A stretch of DNA of 64,000 bases from Pyrobaculum oguniense TE7 (GTDB lineage: Archaea > Thermoproteota > Thermoprotei > Thermoproteales > Thermoproteaceae): the NCBI GenBank assembly GCA_000247545.1, contig CP003316.1, positions 2,327,233 through 2,391,232 of the forward strand, read 5' to 3'. Below, in pieces: positions 42,230 through 51,827 of this stretch (its first letter is position 1; every line of letters begins with the position of its first letter). Under the pieces are notes generated by a model. The model was not told the DNA's origin, did not search any database, and saw only the letters and a program-made list of their open reading frames with translations. The position numbers were made by a program, and so were the translations under genes.

Positions 42230-42904
42230 CTACATTTGAAACGCCTTATATATGCTTTCTAAGACGCACAGTATTTCAACTCTATACAGACTATTGGGCG
42301 GTTCTGGCTTGCCGCAATTTGGCACGATCAACTTGTCAGCCGGGACGTAGTAGTAGTATCCGATCTTGACTCCGCTCTTCTCGTGATATTCGACCAGAGC
42401 TCTTTCCACTGGGTCTCCGAGATAGCGGTAGAGGCTACCCTGTTTCTCAAGCACGCCCACGTCTTCGCCGATTTGGATAAGAGTCTTGAATGCCACCTTG
42501 TTGATCCACACGCTGGGCGATATCGCAGATAACTTGGTATTAACCGTCTTAAACAAAGTTTCGAGATCTCCTTCGCGCCCCTCGGCAACGGCCTCCACCA
42601 TCACTCTGTACTGCGGGAGCCGTTGAAAGAAGAGGGCGTGGTATACCGCCACCCCCAGTGCCTCTCTCAGCGAGGCCAACTGGCGGCCTAAGGGGGTGAG
42701 GGCGACACGGCCCTGCGCCTGTTCGACTACGCCTAGGCGCTCCAAGAAGCGGGTAATGTCGCCTCTTCCGCGGCCTATTTCAATACCCACCTCTCTCAGC
42801 TCCGAGGGCGTGGGTTGGCGTGTTGCGACGAATTTAATGTATTCGTCGATTCTCTTCAGCTTGATGGGCGGGAATGTAACCGACCGCTGTACCACGATCA
42901 CCAC
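42230..42904 (-). CDS. Tandem winged-helix-like protein, unknown
   Basis: A 224-residue protein with an N-terminal helix-turn-helix region (TRQPTPSELREVGIEIGRGR and a following RVALTPLGRQLASLREALG wing-like segment) and a second one around LIQIGEDVGVLEKQGSLYRYL. The C-terminal part contains GYYYYVPADKLIVPN. GTG 42904 fits a CATTTAAG element near 42923-42930. It is the first gene of a two-gene operon with the PIP-like protein. Function unknown; DNA or complex-bridging role is inferred from fold only. Confidence 0.58.
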   Translation of the reverse strand: MVIVVQRSVTFPPIKLKRIDEYIKFVATRQPTPSELREVGIEIGRGRGDITRFLERLGVVEQAQGRVALTPLGRQLASLREALGVAVYHALFFQRLPQYRVMVEAVAEGREGDLETLFKTVNTKLSAISPSVWINKVAFKTLIQIGEDVGVLEKQGSLYRYLGDPVERALVEYHEKSGVKIGYYYYVPADKLIVPNCGKPEPPNSLYRVEILCVLESIYKAFQM

Positions 42905-43007
42905 ACGTAAACTGATGAACGGGCTTAAATGGGGGGTGTAGGCACTAAAATAGCATGCTGGTAATACTCAACATAAAAAATTTATATAATACATTCCAGG
43001 ACATTAT

Positions 43008-43592
43008 GTGGATGTTAGAGAAGAGATTTTGAAGCTACTGAAGCAGAGGGGGGATCTCACTACTACAGAAATTGCTGAGTTGCTGAGACTACCGCGACAC
43101 AAAGTTCTCAAGACGCTAAACCGCCTCTATTTTGAGGGAGTGGTGGAGCCGTACAAGAAAAACAGGAAGTACTACTGGCGCCTTTCTTCAGGATACGTCG
43201 CAGTTGCCCCCCTCCACTTCTCCATTGACCCGGTGTTGTATATAGAGGGTGTAATAGAGCCGATATATAGGAAAGTACAAGACAGAGTAGACACGTTCAT
43301 ATTTACCCATGTGAAGAACAAGGAGTACTGGCTATGTGAGTGCGATACAGGCTTCTTAATACTTACCGATCAGCCGATAGAGGGGTGCAGTTGTAAGTTA
43401 AGGCACGCCTTTGGCGAGAGAAAACTTGCAATGATATACCTCCCTAAGGAGTTGAGATTTAGGTTTTGGAAAAGCTACAGATACTCAGAGGGGGATGTAG
43501 AATTCGTAATCCTTATGCCCGACGAGCGCGACTCTCCCGAGCTACAACAAAAATACCTTCACTACGCAGGTGAGGCTACTTCATCCATTTAG
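43008..43592 (+). CDS. Winged-helix protein with Cys-containing C-domain
   Basis: A 194-residue protein with an N-terminal winged helix, REEILKLLKQRGDLTTTEIA followed by LPRHKVLKTLNRLYFEGVVE, like MarR/ArsR-type regulators. A C-terminal domain contains WLCECDTGFLILTD and EGCSCKLRHAF; the four cysteines could bind zinc or sense redox state. GTG 43008 follows TTTATATAAT at 42981-42990. The 3' end overlaps the convergent XPB gene by 17 bases. Targets unknown. Confidence 0.65.
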   Translation: MDVREEILKLLKQRGDLTTTEIAELLRLPRHKVLKTLNRLYFEGVVEPYKKNRKYYWRLSSGYVAVAPLHFSIDPVLYIEGVIEPIYRKVQDRVDTFIFTHVKNKEYWLCECDTGFLILTDQPIEGCSCKLRHAFGERKLAMIYLPKELRFRFWKSYRYSEGDVEFVILMPDERDSPELQQKYLHYAGEATSSI

Positions 43593-45528
43593 ACAGCGGC
43601 GGGGCGCGGGACAGTAGCGCGTCTAGGTCGGATTCGGGGATTCTCTTACACACGAGCTCCTCCACGACGTCGTCGAAGTGCCTCGCCTCTGAAAGCGCCT
43701 CCTCAATAGTGTTGCGGGTTATGATTTCGTATACCCTCGCCGCTTTTTTGCCTTGTGTGGCCCTCACGACGCGCCCAACTCTTTGTATCATCTGCCTCCT
43801 AGAACCTGTCCCGCTGACAACCACCGCCACATCCGCGTCAGGCACGTCAACCCCCTCGTCTAGCACTGTAGTCGTCACCACAACTCTGCTCAGCCCGTTG
43901 CTAAAACGCCTGAACGCGGCGTCGCGGCCGCCCTCTTCTGAAGTAATAAGCTCTGCCGAGATGCCGCTCTTCCTAAGCGCGTCGTGGAGCTCCTCCGCCT
44001 GTTCGATAAACTGGGTAAATACCAGTACTTTCGACCCCAGCTTTACTTCGTGTGCAATTATGCGTACCGCCACGGGGATCTTCCTAGAGGCCTTCGCCGC
44101 GGCGTTCCTCAACATAATTGCGTTGTCGCTACGAAGAGAAGAGTACGCCGCCTCCTCCTCTTTCGTCATGCGGACGTAGATTCTATAGTGTTCTACCGGC
44201 ACCACGAGCCCGGACTCGATCATAGACCGGTAAGAGGCCCTGTATACGGGGGGGCCCACCGCCTCGTATATTAGGTGCTCGTTTTTATCCTCCCTCTCCG
44301 GCGTTGCCGAAAGCGCTAACCTATACGGCGAGTCTAGGCTCAGAGCCACCTCCTTAAAAGTCTCTGCCGGCACGTGATGGGCCTCGTCAAAAACCACGAG
44401 GCCGAATTTACCGATCAAATCCTCCACGTACTTAACCGCCGAATTGTAAATCGCCACTGTGACGTTGCGCACATCCCTCTCCCCGCCCCCCAGCATCCCA
44501 GGGTATACGCCGAGGAATCTCCTAATCCTCTCCCGCCATTGGGAGGCAAGCTCTTTTGTCACCACAAGCACCAATGCGGAGACCCCAGCTCTGTACATGG
44601 CCTCTAGACCCACGAAGGTCTTCCCACCGCCTGTCGGTATAATCACAGTGCCCCTCATCCCGTGCGCCGCCCAATTGTCCACAGCCTCGGACTGGAAGGG
44701 AAAGAGGCTGAAATCCTTCTTGAAGGCGACTTTCGGGTATTCTACTTGTTTGTGCTCTACTACATAGCCCAGCTCCTCCAGCGTTTTAACCACTCTATCC
44801 CTGAGAAATACTGGAAAGCGTAGGACGTAGCCGCTGTCTCCCTCCTTTACCTCCACAAGGCGTATGCTACGCTCCACCAACTCGCCATCTTTATTCACTA
44901 TGTTGTACCGCAGTTTAAACTCGCTCACCTTCCTCAACAAGCCTGAAGCGAGGAAATTCAACCTCGCCTCGTTGCTCCCAACCAAGGCCCTTCTCCAGCT
45001 ACGCCTCTTCTCAAAAACGGACCTCAACTTCTCAGAGGCCAAAACAAACTCCTTGGCCTCCTCAAGCGCCTTTCCTAAATCCCCCCAGACCTCCGCCCCC
45101 CTCAGCAACTCTCGCAACCTCTCTACTCCCAGACTGATAAACTCCTCGAATGTCGAGATGCGGGATATGGACTTGTCCTCTGCTACGAATCTCCTTAAAA
45201 AGCCGGTTAGGGAAACCAAATGCGTATTCCCGTCTGATGCTAAGACGTGGGGCTTTAGGTCTTCTGGCAGTTTGCCAACTACGACCACAGCGCCTCCGTA
45301 GGAGGCTCGGGCAATTGCAGACACGACAGCCACATACTCCTCGTGGCTAAGCTCTAAGAGTTGCCGCAGTCTGCTAATAACTGCAAGGTCTTGTGTCCTC
45401 CCTCTCCAGCCCGCGCCGTCCCACTTAAAACCCATCTTCTTCAACTCCTCTTTCACAACGTATATGCGCTCCCACGGCCACTCTCTTGTAATCTCAACGC
45501 CGTTAACCACTACAACGAAGCGCGCCAC
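43576..45528 (-). CDS. XPB/Rad25-type superfamily 2 DNA helicase
   Basis: A 650-residue helicase with an N-terminal extension of about 270 residues, then a helicase core: VIIPTGGGKTFVGLEA (Walker A), LVVFDEAHHVPAET (motif II), LALSATPERED (III), VLVFTQFIEQAEEL (IV) and RQMIQRVGRVVR (VI). The extension, with a repeat-like tryptophan/charged start (WDGAGWRGRTQDL), makes it longer than most archaeal XPB proteins (about 450-500). Bax1, the nuclease usually next to it, is not adjacent. The frame opens at 45546, but TATATAAAA at 45547-45555 favours GTG 45528. Confidence 0.86.
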   Translation of the reverse strand: MARFVVVVNGVEITREWPWERIYVVKEELKKMGFKWDGAGWRGRTQDLAVISRLRQLLELSHEEYVAVVSAIARASYGGAVVVVGKLPEDLKPHVLASDGNTHLVSLTGFLRRFVAEDKSISRISTFEEFISLGVERLRELLRGAEVWGDLGKALEEAKEFVLASEKLRSVFEKRRSWRRALVGSNEARLNFLASGLLRKVSEFKLRYNIVNKDGELVERSIRLVEVKEGDSGYVLRFPVFLRDRVVKTLEELGYVVEHKQVEYPKVAFKKDFSLFPFQSEAVDNWAAHGMRGTVIIPTGGGKTFVGLEAMYRAGVSALVLVVTKELASQWRERIRRFLGVYPGMLGGGERDVRNVTVAIYNSAVKYVEDLIGKFGLVVFDEAHHVPAETFKEVALSLDSPYRLALSATPEREDKNEHLIYEAVGPPVYRASYRSMIESGLVVPVEHYRIYVRMTKEEEAAYSSLRSDNAIMLRNAAAKASRKIPVAVRIIAHEVKLGSKVLVFTQFIEQAEELHDALRKSGISAELITSEEGGRDAAFRRFSNGLSRVVVTTTVLDEGVDVPDADVAVVVSGTGSRRQMIQRVGRVVRATQGKKAARVYEIITRNTIEEALSEARHFDDVVEELVCKRIPESDLDALLSRAPPLSKWMK

Positions 45529-45642
45529 ATTATTCATCCCAGACATTTTATATAACTGACAGTATCAGAAATCCGGTTTATCCGCCAGCGCGGGCCCTAG
45601 CAGTATGAGGCGAGAGACAGATGGGGGTACTAAGGAGATTTT

Positions 45643-45867
45643 CTAAGGCGGGATCTGCCCATGTGAGGAGTTGTCTGCTGGCTGTGAAAACTTTCTTGTA
45701 AGCAACGGGGCAACCACGCCGACTGCTATGGCGATGGCGGATAATGCGATGTTCCTCGTAAATATGAAGCCGTCGGTTGAGGGGAGGGTAATCTCGCTTA
45801 TTAATAGTAGGGTTCCGAAAAGGAGGGACACGGCGCTTAATATGTGGAGAATTATTCTAGTGTTCAC
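45643..45867 (-). CDS. Small two-TM membrane protein
   Basis: A 74-residue protein with two hydrophobic segments (about 5-24 and 36-60) and a polar C-terminus. GTG 45867 lies about 25 bases from a TTTATATAGC element, supporting expression. It is divergent from the ABC exporter at 45943. No family recognised; it may be a membrane accessory. Confidence 0.55.
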   Translation of the reverse strand: MNTRIILHILSAVSLLFGTLLLISEITLPSTDGFIFTRNIALSAIAIAVGVVAPLLTRKFSQPADNSSHGQIPP

Positions 45868-45942
45868 GGCATCTGGCGGGAGGCGCTATATAAACGTTGC
45901 GTGCTCTAAAGCTTATATTCCCCAGTCGTATATTTTATAAGC

Positions 45943-46833
45943 GTGATTATTTGCGAAAGGCTCGGTAGGCGTTACGGGGAATATTGGGCGTTGAGAGATG
46001 TGTCTTTTGAAGTGGGAAGAGGCGTGGTGCTCGGCGTGCTGGGGCCCAACGGGGCAGGGAAAACTACCATGGTCAGGATCTTGACGACGGAGCTCATGCC
46101 CTCCGAGGGCAGGGCGTTTGTAGCCGGCTTCGACGTGGTAAAGGAGGCTGAAAAAGTGAGGAAAGCGGTGGCGGCGGTGCCTCAGGAGAGCAGACCTATA
46201 GACTTCCTGACGCCGTACGAGTTCGTGCTCAGCTACCTCCTCCTACGCGGCTACTCGCTGAGAGAGGCCAGAAGGAGGACTGCGGAGGCATTGAAGGAAT
46301 TTGGCCTATGGGAAACAAGGAATAAAGAAGTCGATGCGCTGTCAGGTGGGATGAAGAGGAGGGTACTCGTCGCCGCCGTCTTTGCCTCAGACGCCGACGT
46401 CGTTTTCCTCGATGAACCTACCACAGGTCTAGACGTCTATTCCAGAAGGCTAGTTTGGAACGCTGTGTCGGAGCTGAAGAGGAGGGGCTCTACTGTTGTC
46501 CTTACGACGCATTACGTAGAGGAGGCCGCGGCGCTGAGCGACGTGGTCCTCGTCATAAACAAGGGCCGCGTAGTGGATCTCGCCCCGCCCGATAGGCTCG
46601 TGGAGAAGGTGCCCGGCAAGTACGTAGTCGAGGTTTACGGCAAAGACGGCTTGGCGGTAGAGGGGGGAGCGGTGTTGAAAATAGGCGACCGGCTCCTCTA
46701 TTATGTCGACGTGCCGCCTAAACTGGGCGAGCCTTCAAAAGACGGGGCCAAGATCGTGATTAGGCCAAAATCGCTGGAAGATTTTGTATTGTTCAACATA
46801 GGCCTCATAGAGGGGGACCATGAAGACGATTAA
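45943..46833 (+). CDS. ABC transporter ATPase (second exporter)
   Basis: A 296-residue ATP-binding subunit with GVLGPNGAGKTTMVRIL (Walker A), DALSGGMKRRVLVAAVFA (signature), DVVFLDEPTTGLD (Walker B) and VLTTHYVEEAAAL (switch His). Q-loop region VPQESRPID is present. GTG 45943 follows a TATTTTATAAG stretch. It overlaps its permease by 14 bases. DrrA/CcmA-like exporter subunit; the substrate is unknown. Confidence 0.9.
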   Translation: MIICERLGRRYGEYWALRDVSFEVGRGVVLGVLGPNGAGKTTMVRILTTELMPSEGRAFVAGFDVVKEAEKVRKAVAAVPQESRPIDFLTPYEFVLSYLLLRGYSLREARRRTAEALKEFGLWETRNKEVDALSGGMKRRVLVAAVFASDADVVFLDEPTTGLDVYSRRLVWNAVSELKRRGSTVVLTTHYVEEAAALSDVVLVINKGRVVDLAPPDRLVEKVPGKYVVEVYGKDGLAVEGGAVLKIGDRLLYYVDVPPKLGEPSKDGAKIVIRPKSLEDFVLFNIGLIEGDHEDD

Positions 46834-47545
46834 AGACGCGTTGGTGATTGCGTGGATCAACGGCTGGATTGCCGCGACCAGAGGCTGGGTGTGGGTAGTG
46901 GCGAGCTCTGTGAGCCCCGCGGCTTTTTTAGTCTTGCTCGCCATATACGGCGGCGTTGAGGGCTTGAAGTGGGGCCTAGTGGGCGGTTTTATTTGGACTA
47001 TCGCCTCTAACGGCATCTCGCTGATAGGAGACGCCACTTACTACCGGCTAGGCATAAAGTACCAGAGCATGCTCACAGCGGCGCCCGTCTCCCCCGCCGG
47101 CTACGCCCTCGGCCTCGCCCTAAGCTCGTTTATCTTCGCCCTGCCCACCCTGTCTGTGTACCTCGTGGCCATGTACCTCCTCGGCGTCCCGTTCCTATCC
47201 ATAGAGACGGTATACGCCTTGACAGCTCTCTGGCTGGCGTCTGCCGGCATCGGCTTCACGCTGTCAGGCTTCATAAAACACATGAGATACGCATGGGCCC
47301 TCCCCCAGATACTCTCTGCCGTCTTCACCATTGGTGCTCCGGTGTACTACCCAGCAGACCTACTCCCCAGCCCCTACCTCGCCGTGGTGTTGCCCACCGG
47401 CGCCGCGGCCGTGGTAGTACAACGCTTCACAGGCCTACGCGCCTACGATTTGGAGCTAGTGGCCGTCGCGGCCCTGGCGCTGGCGCTTCAGAGCGTAGTT
47501 GGGCTGTACTTCTTGTTTAAGCTCGCTCGGTGGAGACAACCCTAA
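46820..47545 (+). CDS. ABC-2 type permease (second exporter)
   Basis: A 241-residue membrane protein with six hydrophobic segments, cotranscribed with the ATPase at 45943. It has the DATYYRLGIKYQSMLTAAPVS region that aligns with the cytoplasmic loop of ABC-2 permeases and the short GAPVYYPADLLP loop before the last helices. Its stop codon shares four bases (CTAA) with the stop of the convergent queF-L gene. Confidence 0.83.
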   Translation: MKTIKDALVIAWINGWIAATRGWVWVVASSVSPAAFLVLLAIYGGVEGLKWGLVGGFIWTIASNGISLIGDATYYRLGIKYQSMLTAAPVSPAGYALGLALSSFIFALPTLSVYLVAMYLLGVPFLSIETVYALTALWLASAGIGFTLSGFIKHMRYAWALPQILSAVFTIGAPVYYPADLLPSPYLAVVLPTGAAAVVVQRFTGLRAYDLELVAVAALALALQSVVGLYFLFKLARWRQP

Positions 47546-47871
47546 ATATAAAGTGGTTGTGTCCCGCCAGACTCCGCTACCACCTCTACCTCCACACCGG
47601 CGTAAAAAGACTTTAACACTACTTTTACATAGGGCGGATTCACCGCGCTCTTCACCTTCTCCAACAAGTCCACCGCCAGCTCCTCGTGCAGTATCTCCCT
47701 CCCCCTGTAGCTATCGACCATTTTCTTAAACTCCTCTATGGCCAGCGCCACGCCCCTTGGAATGTACTCAAGCGTAACTTCAAAGCTGTCCACCGTCTTG
47801 CTTATCGGGCATACTGACTCCCCCCTCGTCTTCAGCCTCACTAGTTGAGGGTTTTTCGACAACTTGAGCAT
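47542..47871 (-). CDS. QueF-L archaeosine amidinotransferase
   Basis: A 109-residue member of the QueF/T-fold family. ESVCPISKTVDSFEVTLEYI contains the nucleophilic cysteine (about residue 21) that forms a thioimide with preQ0, and EILHEELAVDLLEKVKSAV follows. In Pyrobaculum, QueF-L converts preQ0 at position 15 of tRNA to archaeosine with ammonia, replacing ArcS. The NADPH-binding residues of QueF are reduced in this short form. It is divergent from the GH13 gene, with overlapping TATA elements near 47886-47897. Confidence 0.88.
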   Translation of the reverse strand: MLKLSKNPQLVRLKTRGESVCPISKTVDSFEVTLEYIPRGVALAIEEFKKMVDSYRGREILHEELAVDLLEKVKSAVNPPYVKVVLKSFYAGVEVEVVAESGGTQPLYI

Positions 47872-47925
47872 GGGGGGCGGTCAACACAAATTTTAATCAG
47901 TTGCACCAACCCCGTGGCTTGCTCT

Positions 47926-49512
47926 GTGGTGAAGTGGCGGAGCGACTCCTTCTACGGCCGCGTGGCGGTCGTCAAGGCGGGTAACGGATACGTCGTGGGA
48001 GACTTCACCGGCTGGATACACGGGGCCTTTAAAGAGGTGGTGGAGCTACCGCCCGGCAGATACGCCGTTGCCTCCAGCGACGGCGCCGAGGAGTGCCTAG
48101 TAGAGCCGCCGGAGTATCCATGGCACTTCTCCGTGCCCTATATGGGGGTGGACTGGGGGGACGTGGCCGAGATTAGGATATACGCCCCGGAGCCCCCCGA
48201 GGTAAGCCGGGGTCATGTCGTGAAGCTGTTAGAGGGGGACCCCTTTTCAATATATATGGCAGTTATAAAAAGTAGAAGGTATGAAGTGAGGTGTTGCGGC
48301 AAGGTCAAGAGGTATAGACGACCTCCTCTAGTTGAGGGGCATGGCATCTACGCCATGTACGAGGTACTACCCGATAGAGCCGCCAATAGAACGGGGTGTG
48401 GGGATCTTAGGCGCCAGTTCTGCGGCGGGACTTTAAAGGATGTTGCCGAGATCGCCTTGTCCGCTTCTGAATTTGCAGATACGCTGTATCTTCATCCAAT
48501 ATACCCCGCAATGAGCTACCACAGGTACGACGTGGTGAACCACTTGGATGTGGACGAGAGGCTTGGGGGCTGGGCGGCTTTCGCCGCACTTAAGGAGGCA
48601 CTCAATGGGCGGGGGATGAAGCTTGTTCTTGACTTGGTACTATACCACGTTGGCCTCCGCAACCCGCTCTTCCCCAACGGCCCCTTCATCATAAGAGACC
48701 AATCCTTCACAACGCTTGTCAAGTCTCTGGCTGACATTATGCCTAGGAACGCCTTGACGGGACTCCTGCTTGGAGAACCCCCGTATGATACGTTTCTAAA
48801 AGCTTGGCTTATGCCTCGGCTAGACTACTCAGACCGCCGTGCGGTCCAATACGCGAGGAGCGTTGTGGAGTTCTGGACGCCTAAAGTCGACGGGTTTAGG
48901 CTTGACGTTGCCCACGGCGTGCCCCCATCTGCGTGGGACGAGATACTAGAACCGGCGCGGCATCGGTACATTTTGGGAGAACATGTGGGCAACCCCGCTC
49001 CCTTTTACAAGTCAATTAAGGGCTTCACTGCCTATATCTTATATGGAGAATTGGCGAAGTCCGGTTCTTTTTCCACAATCTCGGAGGCGATTAATAGGTA
49101 CCTTGCACTGACGCCGCCAGGCGCCTTGCCTTATATGAACACGTTTATTGAAAACCACGACACTGATAGGGCAGTCACTACTATGGGGGGCTTGGTGACT
49201 GTGGGATATGCTGTGATTTTCACGCTACCTGGGGTCCCCTCCGTGTACGCAGGTGGCGAGTGCGGCGTAGGTGGTAGGGCCAGTGACCACACTAACCGGG
49301 CCCCTTATAAGCCATGTCCCGGGTCTCCCATTGCCGACACGCTCCGTGCGCTGTACTCGGCGAGAAGAGAGTTTGGCCTATGGCGTGGGCCTGCGTGGGC
49401 AGAGCAGAAAAGAGGGCGTATTATCATAAACAGGCCAGGCACTAGAGCGGAGATAGCCTTAAATAAAATTACCATACTCAGCGCGGGGCAACAACAAGAG
49501 ATTACTTTATAA
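47926..49512 (+). CDS. GH13-family alpha-glycosidase
   Basis: A 528-residue alpha-amylase-superfamily enzyme without a signal peptide, so intracellular. GH13 conserved regions are DLVLYHVG (I), GFRLDVAHG (II, nucleophile Asp), ILGEHVG (III, acid/base Glu) and FIENHDTDR (IV, His-Asp). Region I has tyrosine where asparagine is usual. A beta-type N-terminal domain of about 150 residues precedes the barrel, as in maltogenic or pullulan-acting enzymes. The frame opens at 47845, but the promoter element AATTTTAATC at 47888-47897 favours GTG 47926 or 47929. Substrate (malto-oligosaccharide, glycogen) not decided. Confidence 0.85.
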   Translation: MVKWRSDSFYGRVAVVKAGNGYVVGDFTGWIHGAFKEVVELPPGRYAVASSDGAEECLVEPPEYPWHFSVPYMGVDWGDVAEIRIYAPEPPEVSRGHVVKLLEGDPFSIYMAVIKSRRYEVRCCGKVKRYRRPPLVEGHGIYAMYEVLPDRAANRTGCGDLRRQFCGGTLKDVAEIALSASEFADTLYLHPIYPAMSYHRYDVVNHLDVDERLGGWAAFAALKEALNGRGMKLVLDLVLYHVGLRNPLFPNGPFIIRDQSFTTLVKSLADIMPRNALTGLLLGEPPYDTFLKAWLMPRLDYSDRRAVQYARSVVEFWTPKVDGFRLDVAHGVPPSAWDEILEPARHRYILGEHVGNPAPFYKSIKGFTAYILYGELAKSGSFSTISEAINRYLALTPPGALPYMNTFIENHDTDRAVTTMGGLVTVGYAVIFTLPGVPSVYAGGECGVGGRASDHTNRAPYKPCPGSPIADTLRALYSARREFGLWRGPAWAEQKRGRIIINRPGTRAEIALNKITILSAGQQQEITL

Positions 49513-49532
49513 GAAAATTAAAAATCTTCAGC

Positions 49533-50675
49533 GTGGAGCTTGACTTCCGCGGAGTTACTGCCATATTTGGAAGGCCTGGAGTGGGGAAAACTAGCCTATC
49601 CATGAGAATCGCCCACGAGAGGCTTTCCAAGGGCGACAGAGTTCTCTGGGTATCACTCTACGAGGACCGAGAAGCCCTTATACAAAACGCCTCGTCTTTA
49701 GGCTACGATTTATCAAAGGCAGAGATCTGGGATATGATATTTATAAAAACAGATGCAATACTTAACCAAATAGTCTCGACAGTAAGCCAGAGCGACTACG
49801 GTTTGGTGGTTGTGGACTCCATATCATCTATTGTAGAGGGCTCTCAGTCTAGGGAGTACCTAATAAATGCCGTATACCGCGTCTTCAGGCCGGCGGGCAT
49901 CGACATTATCGGCATATCGGAGGAGGAGGCGGTAACGCCTCTTGACTATATAGCTGACAACCTAATCCGCCTAGAGTTGAAGTTCTTCAACAGCGCCGCT
50001 GAGAGGAGGATGTATGTGCTCAAGGCCAGGGGGCGCCGCGCTGGCTACTACGTCGAATTCGACATCATAGAGAGAAGAGGTGTCGTGTTTTTAGACGAAC
50101 TCCCGAGACCCCAGACCAAGGGCGGCTGGGAGAAGTACGCGGAGGCCGTATCCAGGGCCGTGGGTCCCGTGCGGGGGGGCAACATATATCTCTTCGCCGG
50201 ATGGGGGCTGACGCCCCTCTTGGCGAAAACCGCGGCTGATCTCTCCAAGGACGGGGCCAAGGTTTTATACCGCGTTTTTGAGCGCGACGCCTCGCTTGTG
50301 GCCGCTTTGGTGGAGAGATACGGCGGAAGAGTGGAGGTTCAACGAGTGGAACCCAAGCCAGTAAACTACCTGACTCATGCCGCAGAGTTTTTCGAGACGC
50401 TGACAAAAACAAGCGCCGACGTGGTTATCTCAGATGGACTAGACGCCGAGTTTCACCTATACGGCGATAAGGCTCTGGAACTAAACCGTAAGGAAATTAA
50501 CGAGCTTAGGAGGTTGGGCATAGCGCTCTTGGCTTCTGTCTCCAAAGACCGGGGGCTTAGGCACATTTCCGACGTGGCGGTCTATGTGAGAAACAGAAAC
50601 GCCGTGGTATACTCGGCGCAGGGAAGGCGGGAGTGTCGCCTAGAGTACGAGCCGGCGCCCCATCTACACTGCTAG
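49533..50675 (+). CDS. KaiC/RadA-like ATPase, degenerate second half
   Basis: A 380-residue protein with a first RecA-fold domain: AIFGRPGVGKTSLSMRIA (Walker A), and GLVVVDSISSIVEGS (Walker B). The second half (about 215-370) repeats the fold, but the P-loop is replaced by YLFAGWGLTPLLAK, while a VVISDGLDAEF strand remains. Such KaiC-like proteins are widespread in archaea with few known roles. Its stop is directly followed by the pyrC ATG, so the two probably share a transcript. Confidence 0.74.
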   Translation: MELDFRGVTAIFGRPGVGKTSLSMRIAHERLSKGDRVLWVSLYEDREALIQNASSLGYDLSKAEIWDMIFIKTDAILNQIVSTVSQSDYGLVVVDSISSIVEGSQSREYLINAVYRVFRPAGIDIIGISEEEAVTPLDYIADNLIRLELKFFNSAAERRMYVLKARGRRAGYYVEFDIIERRGVVFLDELPRPQTKGGWEKYAEAVSRAVGPVRGGNIYLFAGWGLTPLLAKTAADLSKDGAKVLYRVFERDASLVAALVERYGGRVEVQRVEPKPVNYLTHAAEFFETLTKTSADVVISDGLDAEFHLYGDKALELNRKEINELRRLGIALLASVSKDRGLRHISDVAVYVRNRNAVVYSAQGRRECRLEYEPAPHLHC

Positions 50676-51827
50676 ATGGATTGCATAAGATTAGAGGGCA
50701 GGGCCTACATAGGGGGCCGTTTTGTCAGAGTAAAAATCGGAGGGGGGGACTGCCGCCTCGTGCAGCTCTCTAACAAGTACCTAATACTGCCCGGCATGGT
50801 TGACCTCCACGTCCACTTCAGAGACTGGGGGCTCTCGCACAAGGAAACTCTGGAAGGCGGGGCGAGGGCCGCCTTGGCAGGAGGGGTCGTCGCGGTGGGG
50901 GATATGCCGAATACCTCTCCCCATATAAGAACAGCTGAGCTTTACAGAAAGCGGGTAGAACAAGGGAGTGGCCTACCTATTTTGTACAGGTTGCACATGG
51001 GAGTACCGGAGGAGGTGGCCGAGCTAGACCGAGCGAGGCCGCGGTCGGTTAAGATATACCCAGAAGACGTGGCCTCATTCGGCTGGCAACATGTGGAGAG
51101 GCTGGCCGAGCGCTGTGCCTCACTTGGGTGTTTTCTCATTTTCCACTGTGAAGATCCCTCTTATTTCAAGAATAGCGAGAGGCCGCCAGAGGCCGAAGTT
51201 GCTTGTGTGGAGAGAGTGCGCCAGATAGCGCACAGGACCGGGGTGAGGGTACACCTGACGCACATAACTCTGCCGTACACCGCAGAAGCTACCAGAGGGT
51301 GGGCCTCTGTCGACGTTACTCCGCACCACCTCCTGCTAGACATGGACAACTGCAAAGACCCTGCACTGTGCCTAGTAAACCCCAGGCTAAGGACTCCGGA
51401 GATTAGGAGAGGGCTTTTAGCCGCCTTGGCGTCGGGGCTTATTGATATGTACGCCACGGATCACGCCCCGCATACGTTAGAAGAAAAACGGTCTGGAAAC
51501 CCGCCCCCTGGCATTTGTAGCCTAGACATTGCGCTGAGTCTTCTGCTCAGCCTCTGGAAGCGGGGGATTGTGTCTCTTGATGATGTAGTTAGGCTGTACT
51601 CTTTTAGACCTTCTCGCCTACTCGGAGTCGATATTGACACGGCCAGAGGCTCCTTCGCAGTAGTGAAACTTGAGGAGTTCGAAATAAGAGGTGGAAATTT
51701 TGCAGGCAGTTGTAAATTTACACCCTTTGAAAAATTTAAGGCTTTCGGCATGGTCGAGGCAACTGCCGTGCGGGGGAAGATATATTTCAAAAACGGCGAG
51801 GTATACAGCCTACAGCTTGCACTATAG
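50676..51827 (+). CDS. pyrC: Dihydroorotase
   Basis: The 383-residue cyclic amidohydrolase forms dihydroorotate in pyrimidine synthesis. It shows VDLHVHFRDWG (HxH near residue 45), the lysine in RSVKIYPED that is carbamylated to bridge the metals, FHCEDPSY, VHLTHITLP and the ATDHAPH aspartate near 265. It is a class I-type pattern of normal length. It directly follows the KaiC-like gene. Start ATG 50676 is immediately after the previous TAG. Confidence 0.9.
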   Translation: MDCIRLEGRAYIGGRFVRVKIGGGDCRLVQLSNKYLILPGMVDLHVHFRDWGLSHKETLEGGARAALAGGVVAVGDMPNTSPHIRTAELYRKRVEQGSGLPILYRLHMGVPEEVAELDRARPRSVKIYPEDVASFGWQHVERLAERCASLGCFLIFHCEDPSYFKNSERPPEAEVACVERVRQIAHRTGVRVHLTHITLPYTAEATRGWASVDVTPHHLLLDMDNCKDPALCLVNPRLRTPEIRRGLLAALASGLIDMYATDHAPHTLEEKRSGNPPPGICSLDIALSLLLSLWKRGIVSLDDVVRLYSFRPSRLLGVDIDTARGSFAVVKLEEFEIRGGNFAGSCKFTPFEKFKAFGMVEATAVRGKIYFKNGEVYSLQLAL

